Assembly: GCA_913061505.1 (NCBI GenBank)
Contig: CAJXSO010000007.1
Span: forward strand, 1-64,000
Source: an uncultured Lutimaribacter sp.
GTDB taxonomy: Bacteria; Pseudomonadota; Alphaproteobacteria; Rhodobacterales; Rhodobacteraceae
Direction: 5' to 3'
Length of the DNA: 64,000 bases
Shown piece after piece: positions 26,626-37,372 of this stretch. The notes below the pieces were generated by a model. It had not been told where the DNA came from. It searched no databases and worked only from the letters and a program-made list of their open reading frames with translations. Position numbers and translations under genes: made by a program. How positions within the stretch are numbered: the stretch's first letter is position 1; every line of letters starts with the position of its first letter.

Positions 26626-29147
26626 GCCTGGCCATCGCAGCCCGCTTTGCCGCGCGCGAATTGCGCGGCGGCTTGCGGGGGTTTTGGGTGTTTCTGGCCT
26701 GCCTGTCACTGGGCGTGGCCGCAATTGCCGCCGTAGGCTCGGTGCGTGCCGCGATCGAAGCGGGCCTCGAACGCGAAGGCGCCACATTGCTGGGCGGCGA
26801 TGTCGAGATGGAATTCACCTACCGCTTCGCCACCCCCGAAGAACGCGCCTGGATGGAACGCCACGCGCTCTACCTGTCCGAAGTAACCGATTTCCGCTCG
26901 ATGGCCGTGGTCAACCGCGATGGCCAATCCGAACGCGCCCTGACGCAGGTAAAATCAGTCGATGGCGCCTACCCCCTGCTGGGGGATGTTGGCCTGGCGC
27001 CCGCCATCCCGCTCGATCAGGCGCTGGCGGGCCAAAATGGCCTGCCCGGCGCCGTGATGGCCCCCATTCTGGCCGATCGCCTGGGGCTGAAACAGGGCGA
27101 TACATTCGCCCTGGGCGGCAGCCAATTCGTGCTGGGCGCCATTCTCACCCGCGAACCCGATAACGCCGGTGGCGGCTTTGGCTTTGGCCCGCGCACCTTG
27201 GTGGCCACCAGCGCCCTGGCCGGCACCGGCCTGCTGGCGCCGGGCACGCTGTTTTCCACCGAATACCGGCTGGTCCTGCCCCCAGATGCCGATCTAGAGG
27301 CGCTCAAGGCTGAGGCGCTGGATGCCTTTGAAAACGCCGGGCTGCGCTGGCGCGATGCCCGCAACGGCGCGCCGGGCGTGGCCCGGTTTGTCGATCGGCT
27401 GGGCGCCTTTTTGATCCTTGTGGGCCTGTCGGGGCTGGCGGTGGGCGGCGTGGGGGTATCGGCGGCCGTGCGCGCCTATCTGGCACGCAAAACCACCGTG
27501 ATTGCCACCCTGCGCAGCCTTGGCGCCGAACGCCGGATGATTTTCCAAACCTACATGCTGCAAATCGGGGCGCTTTCGATCGTGGGCATCAGCCTTGGGC
27601 TGGCCCTGGGCGGGCTGGTGCCGCTGGCCCTGGCGCCCTTGATCACCGCGCAATTGCCGGTGCCTGCGGTCTTTGCCCTGCATCCGCCCCCCCTGATCGA
27701 GGCGGCGATCTATGGCATATTGACCGCGCTGTTGTTTACCCTCTGGCCCCTGGCACGCACCGAAGACATTCGCGCAGCCACGCTGTTTCGCGACGGCAGC
27801 AATGCCGCCTCGCCCCTGCCGCGGCCGGTGTTTTTGGCCGCCACACTGGCGCTGCTTGCGCTTTTGGTGGGCGCGGCGGGGTGGTTTTCAGGCAATTGGC
27901 CCCTCACCCTATGGACCGCCGCCGGGCTGCTGGCCGCGCTGGCGCTTTTGGCACTGGCCGCCATCGCCTTGCGCAAACTGGCCGCCAGCAGCCGCAGCGC
28001 CAGCCGCACCCCCGCCTTGCGCTGGGCCTTGGGCGCCATCGCCACCCGCCGCGACGAGGCCACATCGGTGGTGCTCTCGCTGGGCCTCGGGCTTACGGTG
28101 CTGGCCGCAGTGGGCCAAATCGACGGCACGTTGCGCGGCGCCATCGCACGCGACCTGCCCGATGTGGCGCCGTCGTATTTCTTCCTCGACATCCAGCGCG
28201 ACCAAATGCCAGCCATCGCCCAACAGCTGCAAAGCGACCCCGATGTCACCCGCATGGACAGCGCCCCAATGCTGCGCGGTGTTGTGACCCGTATCAACGA
28301 CCGCCCCGCGCTCGAGGTGGCGGGCGAGCATTGGGTGGTGCGCGGCGACCGTGGCATTTCTTACGCCGATGCGCTGCCAAAAGGCACCACAATCGTGGCC
28401 GGCCAATGGTGGCCCGAGGGCTATCAGGGGCCGCCCCAAATCAGCTTTGCCGCCGAAGAGGCGGCCGAGCTGGGGGTGGGGCTTGGCGATACGATCACCG
28501 TCAATATCCTCGGGCGCGAGATCACTGCCACCATCACCTCGCTGCGCGCGGTCGATTTCTCAAATGCCGGTATGGGCTTTGTGATCGTCATGAACCAGGC
28601 GGCCCTGGCCAGCGCACCGCACAGCTTTATCGCCACGGTCTATGCCGCCCCCACCGCCGAGGCGCGGATCCTGCGCAGCGTGTCAAACGCCTATCCCAAT
28701 ATCACCGCCATCAGCGTCCGCGAGGCGATCACCCAGGTCTCGACCGTGCTCGATGGCATCGCGGCCGCCACCCGCTGGGGGGCCGCCGCCACCCTGCTGA
28801 CCGGGTTTTTGGTGTTGATCGGTGCTGCCGCCGCGGGCGAGCCCGCGCGCCGTTACGAGGCCGCAGTGCTGCGCAGCTTGGGCGCCACCCGCCGGCAAAT
28901 CCTCAGCAGCTTTGCCCTGCGCGCAGCCCTCTTGGGCTTGGGTGCCGCGGTTGTGGCCCTAGGCGCTGGCATCGCAGGTGGTTGGGCCATCAGCCATTTC
29001 GTGCTTGATACCCGCTACAGCGTGGTCTGGCCATCAGCCATCGCCATTCTGGCAGGGGGCGTCTTGGCGACATTGGGCGCTGGCATGGCCTTTGCCTGGC
29101 GCCCCTTGGCCGCGCGCCCGGCTGGCGTGTTGCGGGCGCGCGAATAG
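26622..29147 (+). CDS. ABC transporter permease, FtsX/YbbP family
   Basis: 841 aa. One N-terminal membrane segment (FWVFLACLSLGVAAIAAVGSV), a large periplasmic domain (~55-265), a cluster of three segments around residues 270-380, further segments near 405-470, and a final FtsX core at ~715-835 (LRSLGATRRQILSSF motif). The two-FtsX-core layout matches YbbP. Together with the ATPase just upstream it probably forms an exporter or lipid/lipoprotein-handling machine; substrate unknown. Confidence 0.9.
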   Translation: MSLAIAARFAARELRGGLRGFWVFLACLSLGVAAIAAVGSVRAAIEAGLEREGATLLGGDVEMEFTYRFATPEERAWMERHALYLSEVTDFRSMAVVNRDGQSERALTQVKSVDGAYPLLGDVGLAPAIPLDQALAGQNGLPGAVMAPILADRLGLKQGDTFALGGSQFVLGAILTREPDNAGGGFGFGPRTLVATSALAGTGLLAPGTLFSTEYRLVLPPDADLEALKAEALDAFENAGLRWRDARNGAPGVARFVDRLGAFLILVGLSGLAVGGVGVSAAVRAYLARKTTVIATLRSLGAERRMIFQTYMLQIGALSIVGISLGLALGGLVPLALAPLITAQLPVPAVFALHPPPLIEAAIYGILTALLFTLWPLARTEDIRAATLFRDGSNAASPLPRPVFLAATLALLALLVGAAGWFSGNWPLTLWTAAGLLAALALLALAAIALRKLAASSRSASRTPALRWALGAIATRRDEATSVVLSLGLGLTVLAAVGQIDGTLRGAIARDLPDVAPSYFFLDIQRDQMPAIAQQLQSDPDVTRMDSAPMLRGVVTRINDRPALEVAGEHWVVRGDRGISYADALPKGTTIVAGQWWPEGYQGPPQISFAAEEAAELGVGLGDTITVNILGREITATITSLRAVDFSNAGMGFVIVMNQAALASAPHSFIATVYAAPTAEARILRSVSNAYPNITAISVREAITQVSTVLDGIAAATRWGAAATLLTGFLVLIGAAAAGEPARRYEAAVLRSLGATRRQILSSFALRAALLGLGAAVVALGAGIAGGWAISHFVLDTRYSVVWPSAIAILAGGVLATLGAGMAFAWRPLAARPAGVLRARE

Positions 29148-29160
29148 CGCGCCCGCCCCC

Positions 29161-29649
29161 CTATAAATACGGGCGCAAGGCGCGCAGCGCCTGCTCGTAA
29201 ACCCCGCGTTTAAACGGAACGATCTGGGCCACCACATCATCGGGGGCCAACCAGCGCCACCTGGAAAACTCGGGGTGTTCACCAGCAATATTGATCTGCC
29301 CATCATCACCAAGATAGCGCAACAACACCCATTTCTGCTCTTGCCCGCGGTATTTGCCTTTCCAGATCCGTGGCACCAGATCATGGGGCAGGTCATAGCG
29401 CACCCAGTCTTCGGCCTCGGCCACAAACTCTACCAGATCCGCACCAACCCCGGTTTCTTCCCATAATTCCCGCAAGGCCGCCGCGCGCACATCTTCGCCT
29501 GCGTCGATCCCGCCCTGCGGCATCTGCCATGCCGGCACCTCGCTATCTATCCTTTGGCCCACAAATATGGCGCCATCGGCATTGGCCAGCATCACCCCCA
29601 CGCAGGGCCGATAGGGCAGTTTGGCTATGTCTTCGGCTTGCATCCCCAT
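29161..29649 (-). CDS. rppH: RNA pyrophosphohydrolase (Nudix)
   Basis: 162 aa from the ATG at 29649, preceded by GGAAGG at good spacing. The Nudix box runs [22 protein letters not shown]. The N-terminal [13 protein letters not shown] and the middle QMPQGG are typical of RppH, which removes pyrophosphate from triphosphorylated mRNA 5' ends and can also cleave diadenosine polyphosphates. Alternative in-frame starts at 29667 and 29643 differ only by a few residues. It is the last gene of the gpmI-envC-ctpA-rppH run. Confidence 0.92.
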   Translation of the reverse strand: MGMQAEDIAKLPYRPCVGVMLANADGAIFVGQRIDSEVPAWQMPQGGIDAGEDVRAAALRELWEETGVGADLVEFVAEAEDWVRYDLPHDLVPRIWKGKYRGQEQKWVLLRYLGDDGQINIAGEHPEFSRWRWLAPDDVVAQIVPFKRGVYEQALRALRPYL

Positions 29650-29687
29650 GCCTGCGCCTTCCTTCATCTTGCTCTAAATACTCATCA

Positions 29688-29720
29688 CCCCGCCACCGCC
29701 TTGCACCAACGGTGGCGGGG
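29688..29720 (-). terminator. Stem-loop after ctpA, possible terminator or attenuator
   Basis: Perfect 11-bp stem CCCCGCCACCG / CGGTGGCGGGG with an 11-base loop, 5 bases beyond the ctpA stop. No U-tract follows on the minus strand, so efficient intrinsic termination is doubtful. It may instead protect the upstream mRNA. Confidence 0.5.
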
Positions 29721-29725
29721 GCCGC

Positions 29726-31069
29726 TTATTCTGCAGCCGGGCTAAGCGCGGTCAGGCCCTTTAGAATATCCACGGCATAGGCCAGCTGATAATCGTCTTG
29801 GCGCAGCTGTGCGGCGGCCTCGGCGCGGGCGCGGTCTTCTTCGATCTGGCGCACCTCGTCTTCGGACAGGGAATCGTTTTCCAAACGCCCGCGCAAATCG
29901 GCCTCGCTGCGGGTGCGGCGGGCGGCGGCGGCGCTGTCTTCCTCTTCGGTTGGCGCCACGCGGCGGGGCTGTTCCACCACGATATCGGGCGAAACGCCCA
30001 AGTTCTGGATCGAACGGCCCGAGGGCGTGTAATAGCGCGCGGTGGTCAGGCGCATGGCCCCATCGCCGCGCAGGGGCATTACCGTCTGCACCGAACCTTT
30101 GCCAAACGATTTCGTGCCCACGATGATTGCGCGGCGGTGGTCTTTCAGCGCGCCTGCCACAATCTCCGAGGCCGAGGCCGAGCCGCCATTGATCAACACC
30201 ACAATCGGCTTGCCAGCGGCCAAATCACCGGGGGTGGCATTGTAGCGATCGCCATCATCGGCGTTGCGCCCCCGGGTCGAGACGATTTCACCCTTTTCCA
30301 AAAACGCATCCGATACACGAATGGCCTGCGTCAGCAGCCCGCCAGGGTTATTGCGCAGATCCAGCACAATCCCCGATACGTTTTCCATGCCGCCCAGCTC
30401 TTCCACCTGTTTTTTCAAGCCCTGCTCTAGGTTGGGGTAGGTCTGGTCGTTAAACGTGGTTACGCGCAGCACCACGGCATTGCCTTCAACCCGCGCGCGC
30501 ACGGCCTGCAATTTGATCGTGGCGCGCACCAGCGATACGTCAAACGGCTCTTGCTCGCCCTCGCGCACAACGGTGATCACAATTTCCGAGCCAACGGGCC
30601 CGCGCATCCGATCGACCGCTTCGTTCAAGGTCAGGCCCAGCACGCTTTCGCCATCGACATGGGTGATAAAATCGCCTGCCTCCATTCCGGCTTCGGCGGC
30701 GGGTGTGCCATCGATGGGCGAGACCACTTTCACAAACCCGTCTTCCTGGGTCACTTCGATACCCAAGCCACCAAATTCGCCGCGGGTTTGCACCTGCATG
30801 TCTTCGGCTGCCGCCGGGGGCAAATAGCTGGAATGCGGATCAAGCGAGGTCAGCATGCCATTGATCGCCGCCTCGATCAGGTCTTTCTCGTCAACCTCTT
30901 CGACATATTGCGCGCGGATCCGCTCGAAAATATCCCCAAACAGGTCCAGCTGTTCATAGACCGATGCGCTGCGGCTGGTTTCCTGCGCCACCAACGGGCC
31001 GGCCACCTGGGTGGTGGCGATGATCCCGGCCAAGGTTCCCCCCAGCGCGGCCATGGCGAATTTCTTCAT
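29726..31069 (-). CDS. ctpA: Carboxy-terminal processing peptidase (S41, CtpA type)
   Basis: 447 aa from the ATG at 31069. Signal peptide/anchor (FAMAALGGTLAGIIATTQVAGP), PDZ domain around residues 90-170 (GGLGIEVTQEDGFVKVVSPIDGT-type carboxylate loop), then the S41 core: GGSASASEIVAGAL with the catalytic Ser, and GTKSFGKGSVQ with the catalytic Lys. Periplasmic protease that cleaves at C-termini; relatives regulate cell-wall hydrolases. It follows envC after 5 bases. The Glu/Arg-rich tail (residues ~370-430) is unusual but fits alphaproteobacterial members. Confidence 0.94.
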   Translation of the reverse strand: MKKFAMAALGGTLAGIIATTQVAGPLVAQETSRSASVYEQLDLFGDIFERIRAQYVEEVDEKDLIEAAINGMLTSLDPHSSYLPPAAAEDMQVQTRGEFGGLGIEVTQEDGFVKVVSPIDGTPAAEAGMEAGDFITHVDGESVLGLTLNEAVDRMRGPVGSEIVITVVREGEQEPFDVSLVRATIKLQAVRARVEGNAVVLRVTTFNDQTYPNLEQGLKKQVEELGGMENVSGIVLDLRNNPGGLLTQAIRVSDAFLEKGEIVSTRGRNADDGDRYNATPGDLAAGKPIVVLINGGSASASEIVAGALKDHRRAIIVGTKSFGKGSVQTVMPLRGDGAMRLTTARYYTPSGRSIQNLGVSPDIVVEQPRRVAPTEEEDSAAAARRTRSEADLRGRLENDSLSEDEVRQIEEDRARAEAAAQLRQDDYQLAYAVDILKGLTALSPAAE

Positions 31070-31074
31070 TCCAA

Positions 31075-32241
31075 CTATCCTTCCTGCATGGCGAACCATA
31101 GTGCCGGATCGACCGGCTGGTTGTTTTCCCTGACTTCTATATAGAGCGTTTCGCTGCGCGTGTTTCCAGCCCCTTCGCCAGATTGCACCACAATTGTTCC
31201 CGTCTGCGGCTCTTGCCCCCCCATCAGGCCCACCGGGCTGCCTGCCGGCAGCACCTCGCCCGGGGCGCCAAATACCTGGTCTAATCCGGCCAAGACCAGC
31301 AATAACCCGGCCTGCGGCTCTAGGATCATCACATTGCCGTAATCCAACAAGGGCCCGCGATAGCGCACGGTGGCGGCGGCAGGTGTTGTGACCAAGGCAT
31401 GGGGGCGGGTGGCCAGCAAAATGCCCGGGCGTGTCAGGCCCGCGGCATCGGCCTCGCCCGCCCGGCGCAGCAAGGCGCCTTGCACCGGCAGGGGCAACGC
31501 CCCTTTGCGATGCGAGATATCGGGCAAGCCCTGATCCGGCTCGCCCCGGGCAATTTGGCTCAGGCCGCTGGCAAACCCCTCTAGCGTTTCGGCCGAGGCG
31601 ATCAAAATCGCGGTGCGCACCGGGTCTTCGACAAAGCGGCGCGGCAGCGGTTTACGATCGGCAATGGCCTGGCTTAATTCGGTGCGGGCCTCTTGGGCGC
31701 CTTGCAAGCCACGGCGCAGGGTATCGGCGGCGCTATCTTGCAGCAGGCGCAGGGTTTGCATTTCTTCCAGCTGCGCGCGCAGCACCTGCGCGCGTTGGGC
31801 CAGGGCCGGGGTAATATCGGCCAAGATCATACCAGCACGCGCCGTGCCCGCAGGCCCCGAGGGGTGCAGCATCAGCACCGGGGCGGGGGCATGGCCCATG
31901 GTTTGCAGCGCCGCCAACAGGCGCGCCACCTCGGCCTGTTGTGCCTGCAACCCGGCCAAAAGCGCCTGTTCGCGGATCGCCGCGCGGCGCATACCCTCGC
32001 GCATGGCCTCAAGCCCGGCCTCAAAGGCGCGTGTTGTCTCGGATAGGGCGCGCACCCGGTCGCGGGCAGTATCGGCCTGGGCCAGCGCTGTGGCTGCGGC
32101 ATCCAGCTGTTGGGCCGCAGCACGGGCGGCAGCGGCCGCATCTGGGGTTTCACTGGCCAAGGCTGCAGGGCATCCCCCCGCCACCAGCCCCAAAGCAAGG
32201 GCCAAAGGCAATAGCGCGCTGGCGATCCGGCCCATTCTCAT
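31075..32241 (-). CDS. envC: EnvC-like murein hydrolase activator (degenerate LytM)
   Basis: 388 aa from the ATG at 32241, which overlaps the gpmI stop (ATGA). Signal peptide (LPLALALGLVAGG), then two long coiled-coil stretches (~30-130 and ~150-215) and a C-terminal LytM-like domain (~290-385; YRGPLLDYGNVMILEP). The usual HxH zinc ligands of M23 peptidases are missing, as in EnvC, so it should activate amidases rather than cut murein itself. The neighbour ctpA supports a cell-separation role. A longer frame reaching 32439 lies inside gpmI and was not used. Confidence 0.88.
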   Translation of the reverse strand: MRMGRIASALLPLALALGLVAGGCPAALASETPDAAAAARAAAQQLDAAATALAQADTARDRVRALSETTRAFEAGLEAMREGMRRAAIREQALLAGLQAQQAEVARLLAALQTMGHAPAPVLMLHPSGPAGTARAGMILADITPALAQRAQVLRAQLEEMQTLRLLQDSAADTLRRGLQGAQEARTELSQAIADRKPLPRRFVEDPVRTAILIASAETLEGFASGLSQIARGEPDQGLPDISHRKGALPLPVQGALLRRAGEADAAGLTRPGILLATRPHALVTTPAAATVRYRGPLLDYGNVMILEPQAGLLLVLAGLDQVFGAPGEVLPAGSPVGLMGGQEPQTGTIVVQSGEGAGNTRSETLYIEVRENNQPVDPALWFAMQEG

Positions 32242-33758
32242 TGCAACAAGCTGCGCCCTGTCATTTCGGGCGGCTGTGGCAGGCCCATCAACTGCAGCAG
32301 CGTGGGCGCCAAATCGGCCAAACGCCCGCCCGCGCGCAGCCGGGCGCCCTGTGGCCCGCCCACCAAAATCACCGGCACGGGGTTGGTTGTGTGGGCGGTA
32401 TGCGGCCCGCCTGTGGCCGGGTCGCGCATCAGCTCGCAATTGCCATGATCGGCCGTGACAATCATCGCGCCCCCAGCCGCCTGCAGGGCCTGCAGCACAC
32501 GGCCCAGGCCCTGATCAACCGCCGCGCAGGCCGCCATGGCTGCGGCCAGATCGCCGGTATGGCCCACCATATCGGGGTTGGCATAGTTGGTGATGATCAG
32601 ATCATAGCCATCCGCGATAGCCTGCACGAAGTGATCTGTCACCTCGGGCGCGCTCATTTCTGGCTGCAGGTCATAGGTGGCCACCTTTGGGCTGGCGGCC
32701 ATATAGCGGTCTTCGCCCTTTTCGGGCTGTTCCTTGCCACCGTTCAGAAAGAAGGTGACATGGGGGTATTTCTCGGTTTCGGCCAGGTGAAACTGCCGGC
32801 GGCCATGTTTGGCCACCCATTCGGCCAAGGTATTGACCAGATCGCGCGGGGGAAACATGGTGCGCATCCACGCGCCATGGGCCTGCGAATATTCCACCAT
32901 ACCCAGCAGCGCGGCCCAGTTCGGGCGGGGGCCTATATCGAAGGCGTCAAACCCCGGCTCGGCCACGGCGCGCAGAATTTCACGGGCGCGATCGGCGCGG
33001 AAATTCAGGCAGAAAAAGCCATCGCCATCGCGGGCGCCTGTGTAATCGGCCAGCACTGTGGCGGTGATAAATTCATCGGTTTCCGAGTTTTGATAGGCCA
33101 TATCCACCGCCGCATGGGCGCTGCCTGCATGCCGCCCCCGGCCCAGGACGATGGCATCATAGGCCTCTTTAACCCGCTCCCAGCGGTTGTCGCGATCCAT
33201 GGCGAAATAGCGCCCTGTCACCGTGGCAATACGCGCGCCCGCGGGCAATGCATCGGCCAGGCTGTTTAGATAGCCATAGGCCGATTTCGGCGCCACATCG
33301 CGCCCATCGGTGATGGCGTGCAAAACCACGGGAACACCGGCATCGGCAATGGCGTGAATGGCCGCCAGAATATGGGTGATATGCCCATGCACCCCCCCAT
33401 CTGACACCAGCCCCATCAAATGCGCTGTGCCGCCACTGGCCTGCAGCTGCGCGATAAAGCCCTGCAGGGCGGCATTGCGGCCAAAGCTGCCGTCTTCGAT
33501 GGCCAGATCGATCTGCCCCAGGTCCATGGCCACCACCCGGCCCGCGCCAATATTGGTGTGGCCCACCTCGGAATTGCCCATTTGGCCGGTGGGCAGGCCC
33601 ACATCGGGGCCATGGGTGATCAGCGTGTTGCGCGCGCAGCTTTGCCAGATACGATCGAAATTTGGCGTATCGGCCAGGGCCACGGCATTATCTGCGCGCT
33701 CTTCGCGGTGGCCCCATCCATCTAGAATGCACAAGACAACGGGTTTGGGCGTGCTCAT
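32238..33758 (-). CDS. gpmI: Cofactor-independent phosphoglycerate mutase
   Basis: 506 aa. N-terminal LCILDGWG with the metal Asp13, and the phosphoserine site [14 protein letters not shown] (Ser63). Later metal motifs are [14 protein letters not shown] and VTADHGNCE. It interconverts 3- and 2-phosphoglycerate in glycolysis. Normal length. Start ATG at 33758. First gene of a four-gene minus-strand run; the link between glycolysis and cell-wall genes is a known synteny in alphaproteobacteria. Confidence 0.96.
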   Translation of the reverse strand: MSTPKPVVLCILDGWGHREERADNAVALADTPNFDRIWQSCARNTLITHGPDVGLPTGQMGNSEVGHTNIGAGRVVAMDLGQIDLAIEDGSFGRNAALQGFIAQLQASGGTAHLMGLVSDGGVHGHITHILAAIHAIADAGVPVVLHAITDGRDVAPKSAYGYLNSLADALPAGARIATVTGRYFAMDRDNRWERVKEAYDAIVLGRGRHAGSAHAAVDMAYQNSETDEFITATVLADYTGARDGDGFFCLNFRADRAREILRAVAEPGFDAFDIGPRPNWAALLGMVEYSQAHGAWMRTMFPPRDLVNTLAEWVAKHGRRQFHLAETEKYPHVTFFLNGGKEQPEKGEDRYMAASPKVATYDLQPEMSAPEVTDHFVQAIADGYDLIITNYANPDMVGHTGDLAAAMAACAAVDQGLGRVLQALQAAGGAMIVTADHGNCELMRDPATGGPHTAHTTNPVPVILVGGPQGARLRAGGRLADLAPTLLQLMGLPQPPEMTGRSLLQ

Positions 33759-33856
33759 CTGGGGCCTCCGGCGGGTGGTGTTGGGGGCTTTCTAGCCGTT
33801 TGCAGCGGCCGGGTGAACCGGTTTTCCTGCCGCAGGCAGATAACGGCAGGGGGGGG

Positions 33857-33884
33857 TTGCGCCGGGCCTTTTGTTGACTATAAC
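33857..33884 (+). promoter_or_regulatory. Likely promoter of carB
   Basis: TTGCGC (33857-33862) and TATAAC (33879-33884) are separated by 16 bases, ending about 75 bases before the carB start. The 201-base gap between the divergent gpmI and carB also has a 7-bp hairpin CCTGCCG/CGGCAGG (33826-33850). Confidence 0.42.
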
Positions 33885-33959
33885 CCACGTCAATTTGCGC
33901 GGCCCGACTCTGCCATGGGTCTGGCCTTGCCTGCGCGCACGAAACTAGGGGTCAAAACC

Positions 33960-36900
33960 ATGCCAAAAAGAACCGATATCAACTCGATCATGATCATCGG
34001 CGCCGGGCCCATTATCATCGGCCAAGCCTGCGAGTTTGACTATTCCGGTGCCCAGGCCTGCAAAGCGTTGCGCGAAGAGGGCTACAGGGTGATTTTGGTC
34101 AACTCGAACCCGGCCACAATCATGACCGACCCGGGCCTGGCCGATGCCACCTATATCGAGCCGATCACCCCCGAAGTGGTGGCCAAGATCATTGAAAAAG
34201 AGCGCCCCGATGCCCTGCTGCCCACAATGGGTGGTCAGACCGGGCTGAACACGTCGCTGGCGCTGGCCGATATGGGCGTGCTGGAAAAATTCAACGTCGA
34301 GCTGATTGGCGCCAACCGCGCGGCCATTGAAATGGCCGAAGACCGCAAGCTGTTCCGCGAGGCCATGGACCGGATCGGGCTGGAAAACCCCCGTGCCACG
34401 ATTGTCAGCGCACCCAAAACCGCCAAGGGCTTTGATATCGAAGCGGGCGTGCAAATCGCGCTCGAGGCGCTGGATGACATCGGCCTGCCCGCCATCATTC
34501 GCCCCGCCTTTACCCTGGGCGGCACCGGCGGTGGCGTGGCCTATAACCGCGATGATTACATCCATTTCTGCCGCACCGGCATGGATGCCAGCCCGATGGG
34601 CCAGATCTTGGTAGATGAATCGCTGCTGGGCTGGAAAGAATTCGAGATGGAGGTCGTGCGCGACAAGGCCGACAACGCCATTATCGTGTGTTCCATCGAA
34701 AACATCGATCCGATGGGCGTGCATACGGGCGATTCCATCACCGTGGCCCCGGCCCTGACCCTGACCGACAAAGAATACCAGATCATGCGCAACGGCAGCA
34801 TCGCCGTGCTGCGCGAGATCGGCGTGGAAACCGGCGGCTCGAACGTGCAATGGGCGATCAACCCAAAAGACGGGCGCATGGTGGTGATCGAGATGAACCC
34901 GCGCGTGTCGCGCTCGTCGGCTTTGGCATCAAAGGCCACAGGCTTTCCCATTGCCAAGATCGCCGCGAAACTGGCGGTGGGCTACACGCTGGACGAGCTG
35001 GACAACGACATTACCAAGGTCACGCCCGCCAGCTTTGAGCCCACCATCGATTACGTTGTCACCAAGATCCCGAAATTTGCCTTTGAAAAATTCCCCGGCT
35101 CAAAGCCGTATCTGACCACCGCGATGAAATCGGTGGGCGAGACCATGGCCATTGGCCGCACGATCCACGAATCGATGCAAAAGGCGCTGGCCTCGATGGA
35201 ATCGGGGCTGACCGGCTTTGACGAGGTGGAAATCGAAGGCGCGCCCGAAAAATCGGCGGTGATCAAGGCCATCAGCCTGCAAACCCCCGATCGCATGCGC
35301 ACCATCGCCCAGGCCATGCGCCACGGGCTAAGCGATGATGAAATTCAGGCCGTCACCATGTTTGACCCCTGGTTCCTGGCCCGCATCCGCGAAATCGTTG
35401 CCGCCGAAGACGAGGTGCGCAAAAACGGCCTGCCAGTCACAGAAGACGGGCTGCGCAAACTGAAAATGATGGGCTTTACCGATGCGCGCCTGGCCAAGCT
35501 GACCGGCCGCACCGAGGGCAATGTGCGCCGCGCGCGCCAGAACCTGGGCGTGACTGCCGTATTCAAACGCATCGACACATGTGCCGCCGAATTCGAGGCC
35601 CAAACGCCCTATATGTATTCCACCTACGAGGCCCCTGCCATGGGCGATGTGGAATGCGAGGCGCGCCCAAGCGAGCGCAAAAAAGTGGTCATCTTGGGCG
35701 GCGGTCCAAACCGCATTGGCCAAGGGATCGAGTTTGATTACTGCTGCTGTCATGCCTGTTTCGCCCTCACCGATGCGGGCTATGAAACCATCATGATCAA
35801 CTGCAACCCCGAAACCGTATCGACCGATTACGACACGTCAGACCGCCTGTATTTCGAGCCGCTGACATTTGAACATGTCATGGAAATTCTGCGGGTCGAG
35901 CAGCAAAATGGCACGTTGCACGGGGTGATCGTGCAATTTGGCGGCCAAACTCCGCTGAAACTGGCCAATGCGCTGTATGAAGAGGGCATTCCAATTCTGG
36001 GCACCACGCCCGATGCGATCGACCTGGCCGAAGACCGCGAGCGTTTCCAGCAGCTGGTTCATCGTTTGGGCCTGAAACAGCCCCATAACGGCATTGCCTC
36101 CAGCGATGCGCAGGCGCTGGCGATTGCCGATGAAATCGGGTTTCCGCTGGTGATCCGCCCCTCGTATGTGCTGGGCGGGCGTGCCATGGAAATCGTGCGC
36201 GACATGACCCAGCTCGAGCGCTATATCCGCGAGGCTGTGGTGGTGTCGGGCGACAGCCCTGTGCTGCTAGACAGCTACCTGTCTGGCGCCATCGAATGCG
36301 ATGTTGATGCCCTGTCTGACGGCAAAACAGTGCATGTGGCGGGGATCATGCAGCATATCGAGGAGGCGGGCGTGCATTCGGGTGATAGCGCCTGTTCGCT
36401 GCCCCCCTATTCGCTGCCGCGCCACATCATCGATGAAATCAAACGCCAAACCGAGGCGCTGGCCCTGGCCTTGGGCGTGGTTGGCCTGATGAACGTGCAA
36501 TTTGCCGTCAAAGACGACGAGATTTACCTGATCGAGGTAAACCCCCGCGCATCGCGCACCGTGCCTTTTGTGGCCAAGGCCACCGACAGCGCCATTGCCT
36601 CTATCGCGGCGCGGCTGATGGCGGGCGAACCGATGGAAAACTTCCCGCTGCGCGGCAGCTATCCGGCAGGCGCCAAACCCGGCTCGCAGCCCCTGGCCAA
36701 CCCGCTGACGCTGGCCGACCCCGATATGCCGTGGTTCTCGGTGAAAGAGGCCGTGCTGCCCTTTGCCCGTTTCCCCGGTGTCGATACCATTCTGGGCCCG
36801 GAAATGCGCTCGACCGGCGAGGTGATGGGCTGGGATATCTCGTTCCCGCTGGCCTTCCTGAAAGCACAGCTGGGCGCAGGCACCGTTCTGCCCACCGAGG

Positions 36901-37298
36901 GGCGGGTGTTTGTATCGATCAAAGACGCAGACAAAAGCCAGCAAATGGCCCAGGCCGCGCAAACCCTTGTGCAGCTGGGCCTCGATATCGTGGCCACCCG
37001 CGGCACTGCTGCATGGCTGGGCGAACACGGTGTGGCCTGCGAGATTGTCAACAAGGTCTACGAAGGCCGGCCCAACATTGTGGATCTGCTGAAAGACGGG
37101 CAAATCGCGCTGCTGTTTAACACCACCGAAGGCACCCAAGCGGTGGAAGACAGCCGCGAGATCCGCTCGGTTGCGCTATACGATCGCATCCCCTATTTCA
37201 CCACCGCCGCTGGCGCGATTGCCGCAGCCCAAGCGATGGAGGCCCGCGCCAAGGGTGATTTTGGGGTGATGGCGCTGCAAGGCACCGCCGCCGAATAG
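33960..37298 (+). CDS. carB: Carbamoyl-phosphate synthase large subunit
   Basis: 1112 aa. Two homologous ATP-grasp halves: [21 protein letters not shown] near the start and [19 protein letters not shown] at ~residue 575, each with MGGQT/FGGQT motifs. The final ~140 residues form the MGS-like allosteric domain. With the small subunit (not in the window) it makes carbamoyl phosphate for arginine and pyrimidine synthesis. Start chosen at 33960, where homology begins; the open frame from 33813 has no family sequence. A strong terminator follows. Confidence 0.97.
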   Translation: MPKRTDINSIMIIGAGPIIIGQACEFDYSGAQACKALREEGYRVILVNSNPATIMTDPGLADATYIEPITPEVVAKIIEKERPDALLPTMGGQTGLNTSLALADMGVLEKFNVELIGANRAAIEMAEDRKLFREAMDRIGLENPRATIVSAPKTAKGFDIEAGVQIALEALDDIGLPAIIRPAFTLGGTGGGVAYNRDDYIHFCRTGMDASPMGQILVDESLLGWKEFEMEVVRDKADNAIIVCSIENIDPMGVHTGDSITVAPALTLTDKEYQIMRNGSIAVLREIGVETGGSNVQWAINPKDGRMVVIEMNPRVSRSSALASKATGFPIAKIAAKLAVGYTLDELDNDITKVTPASFEPTIDYVVTKIPKFAFEKFPGSKPYLTTAMKSVGETMAIGRTIHESMQKALASMESGLTGFDEVEIEGAPEKSAVIKAISLQTPDRMRTIAQAMRHGLSDDEIQAVTMFDPWFLARIREIVAAEDEVRKNGLPVTEDGLRKLKMMGFTDARLAKLTGRTEGNVRRARQNLGVTAVFKRIDTCAAEFEAQTPYMYSTYEAPAMGDVECEARPSERKKVVILGGGPNRIGQGIEFDYCCCHACFALTDAGYETIMINCNPETVSTDYDTSDRLYFEPLTFEHVMEILRVEQQNGTLHGVIVQFGGQTPLKLANALYEEGIPILGTTPDAIDLAEDRERFQQLVHRLGLKQPHNGIASSDAQALAIADEIGFPLVIRPSYVLGGRAMEIVRDMTQLERYIREAVVVSGDSPVLLDSYLSGAIECDVDALSDGKTVHVAGIMQHIEEAGVHSGDSACSLPPYSLPRHIIDEIKRQTEALALALGVVGLMNVQFAVKDDEIYLIEVNPRASRTVPFVAKATDSAIASIAARLMAGEPMENFPLRGSYPAGAKPGSQPLANPLTLADPDMPWFSVKEAVLPFARFPGVDTILGPEMRSTGEVMGWDISFPLAFLKAQLGAGTVLPTEGRVFVSIKDADKSQQMAQAAQTLVQLGLDIVATRGTAAWLGEHGVACEIVNKVYEGRPNIVDLLKDGQIALLFNTTEGTQAVEDSREIRSVALYDRIPYFTTAAGAIAAAQAMEARAKGDFGVMALQGTAAE

Positions 37299-37321
37299 GC
37301 CGGCTGACCCAGAAAAACACG

Positions 37322-37352
37322 AAAACGGGGCCATGATGGCCCCGTTTTTTTT
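37322..37352 (+). terminator. Rho-independent terminator of carB
   Basis: Perfect inverted repeat AAAACGGGGCCA / TGA / TGGCCCCGTTTT followed by TTTT, 23 bases after the carB stop. The opposite strand has only a short U run, so it mainly stops + strand transcription. Confidence 0.92.
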
Positions 37353-37372
37353 GGCGAAATTTCGCAGCAGCC

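Noticed and set aside
27881-29008. 375-codon same-strand frame within the FtsX-family permease
   Set aside because: The sequence is a frame shadow dominated by Arg and Gly; the permease frame carries the membrane segments.
36267-37139. 290-codon minus-strand frame opposite carB
   Set aside because: It is His/Gly/Gln-rich with no motif, and lies inside a strongly conserved gene.
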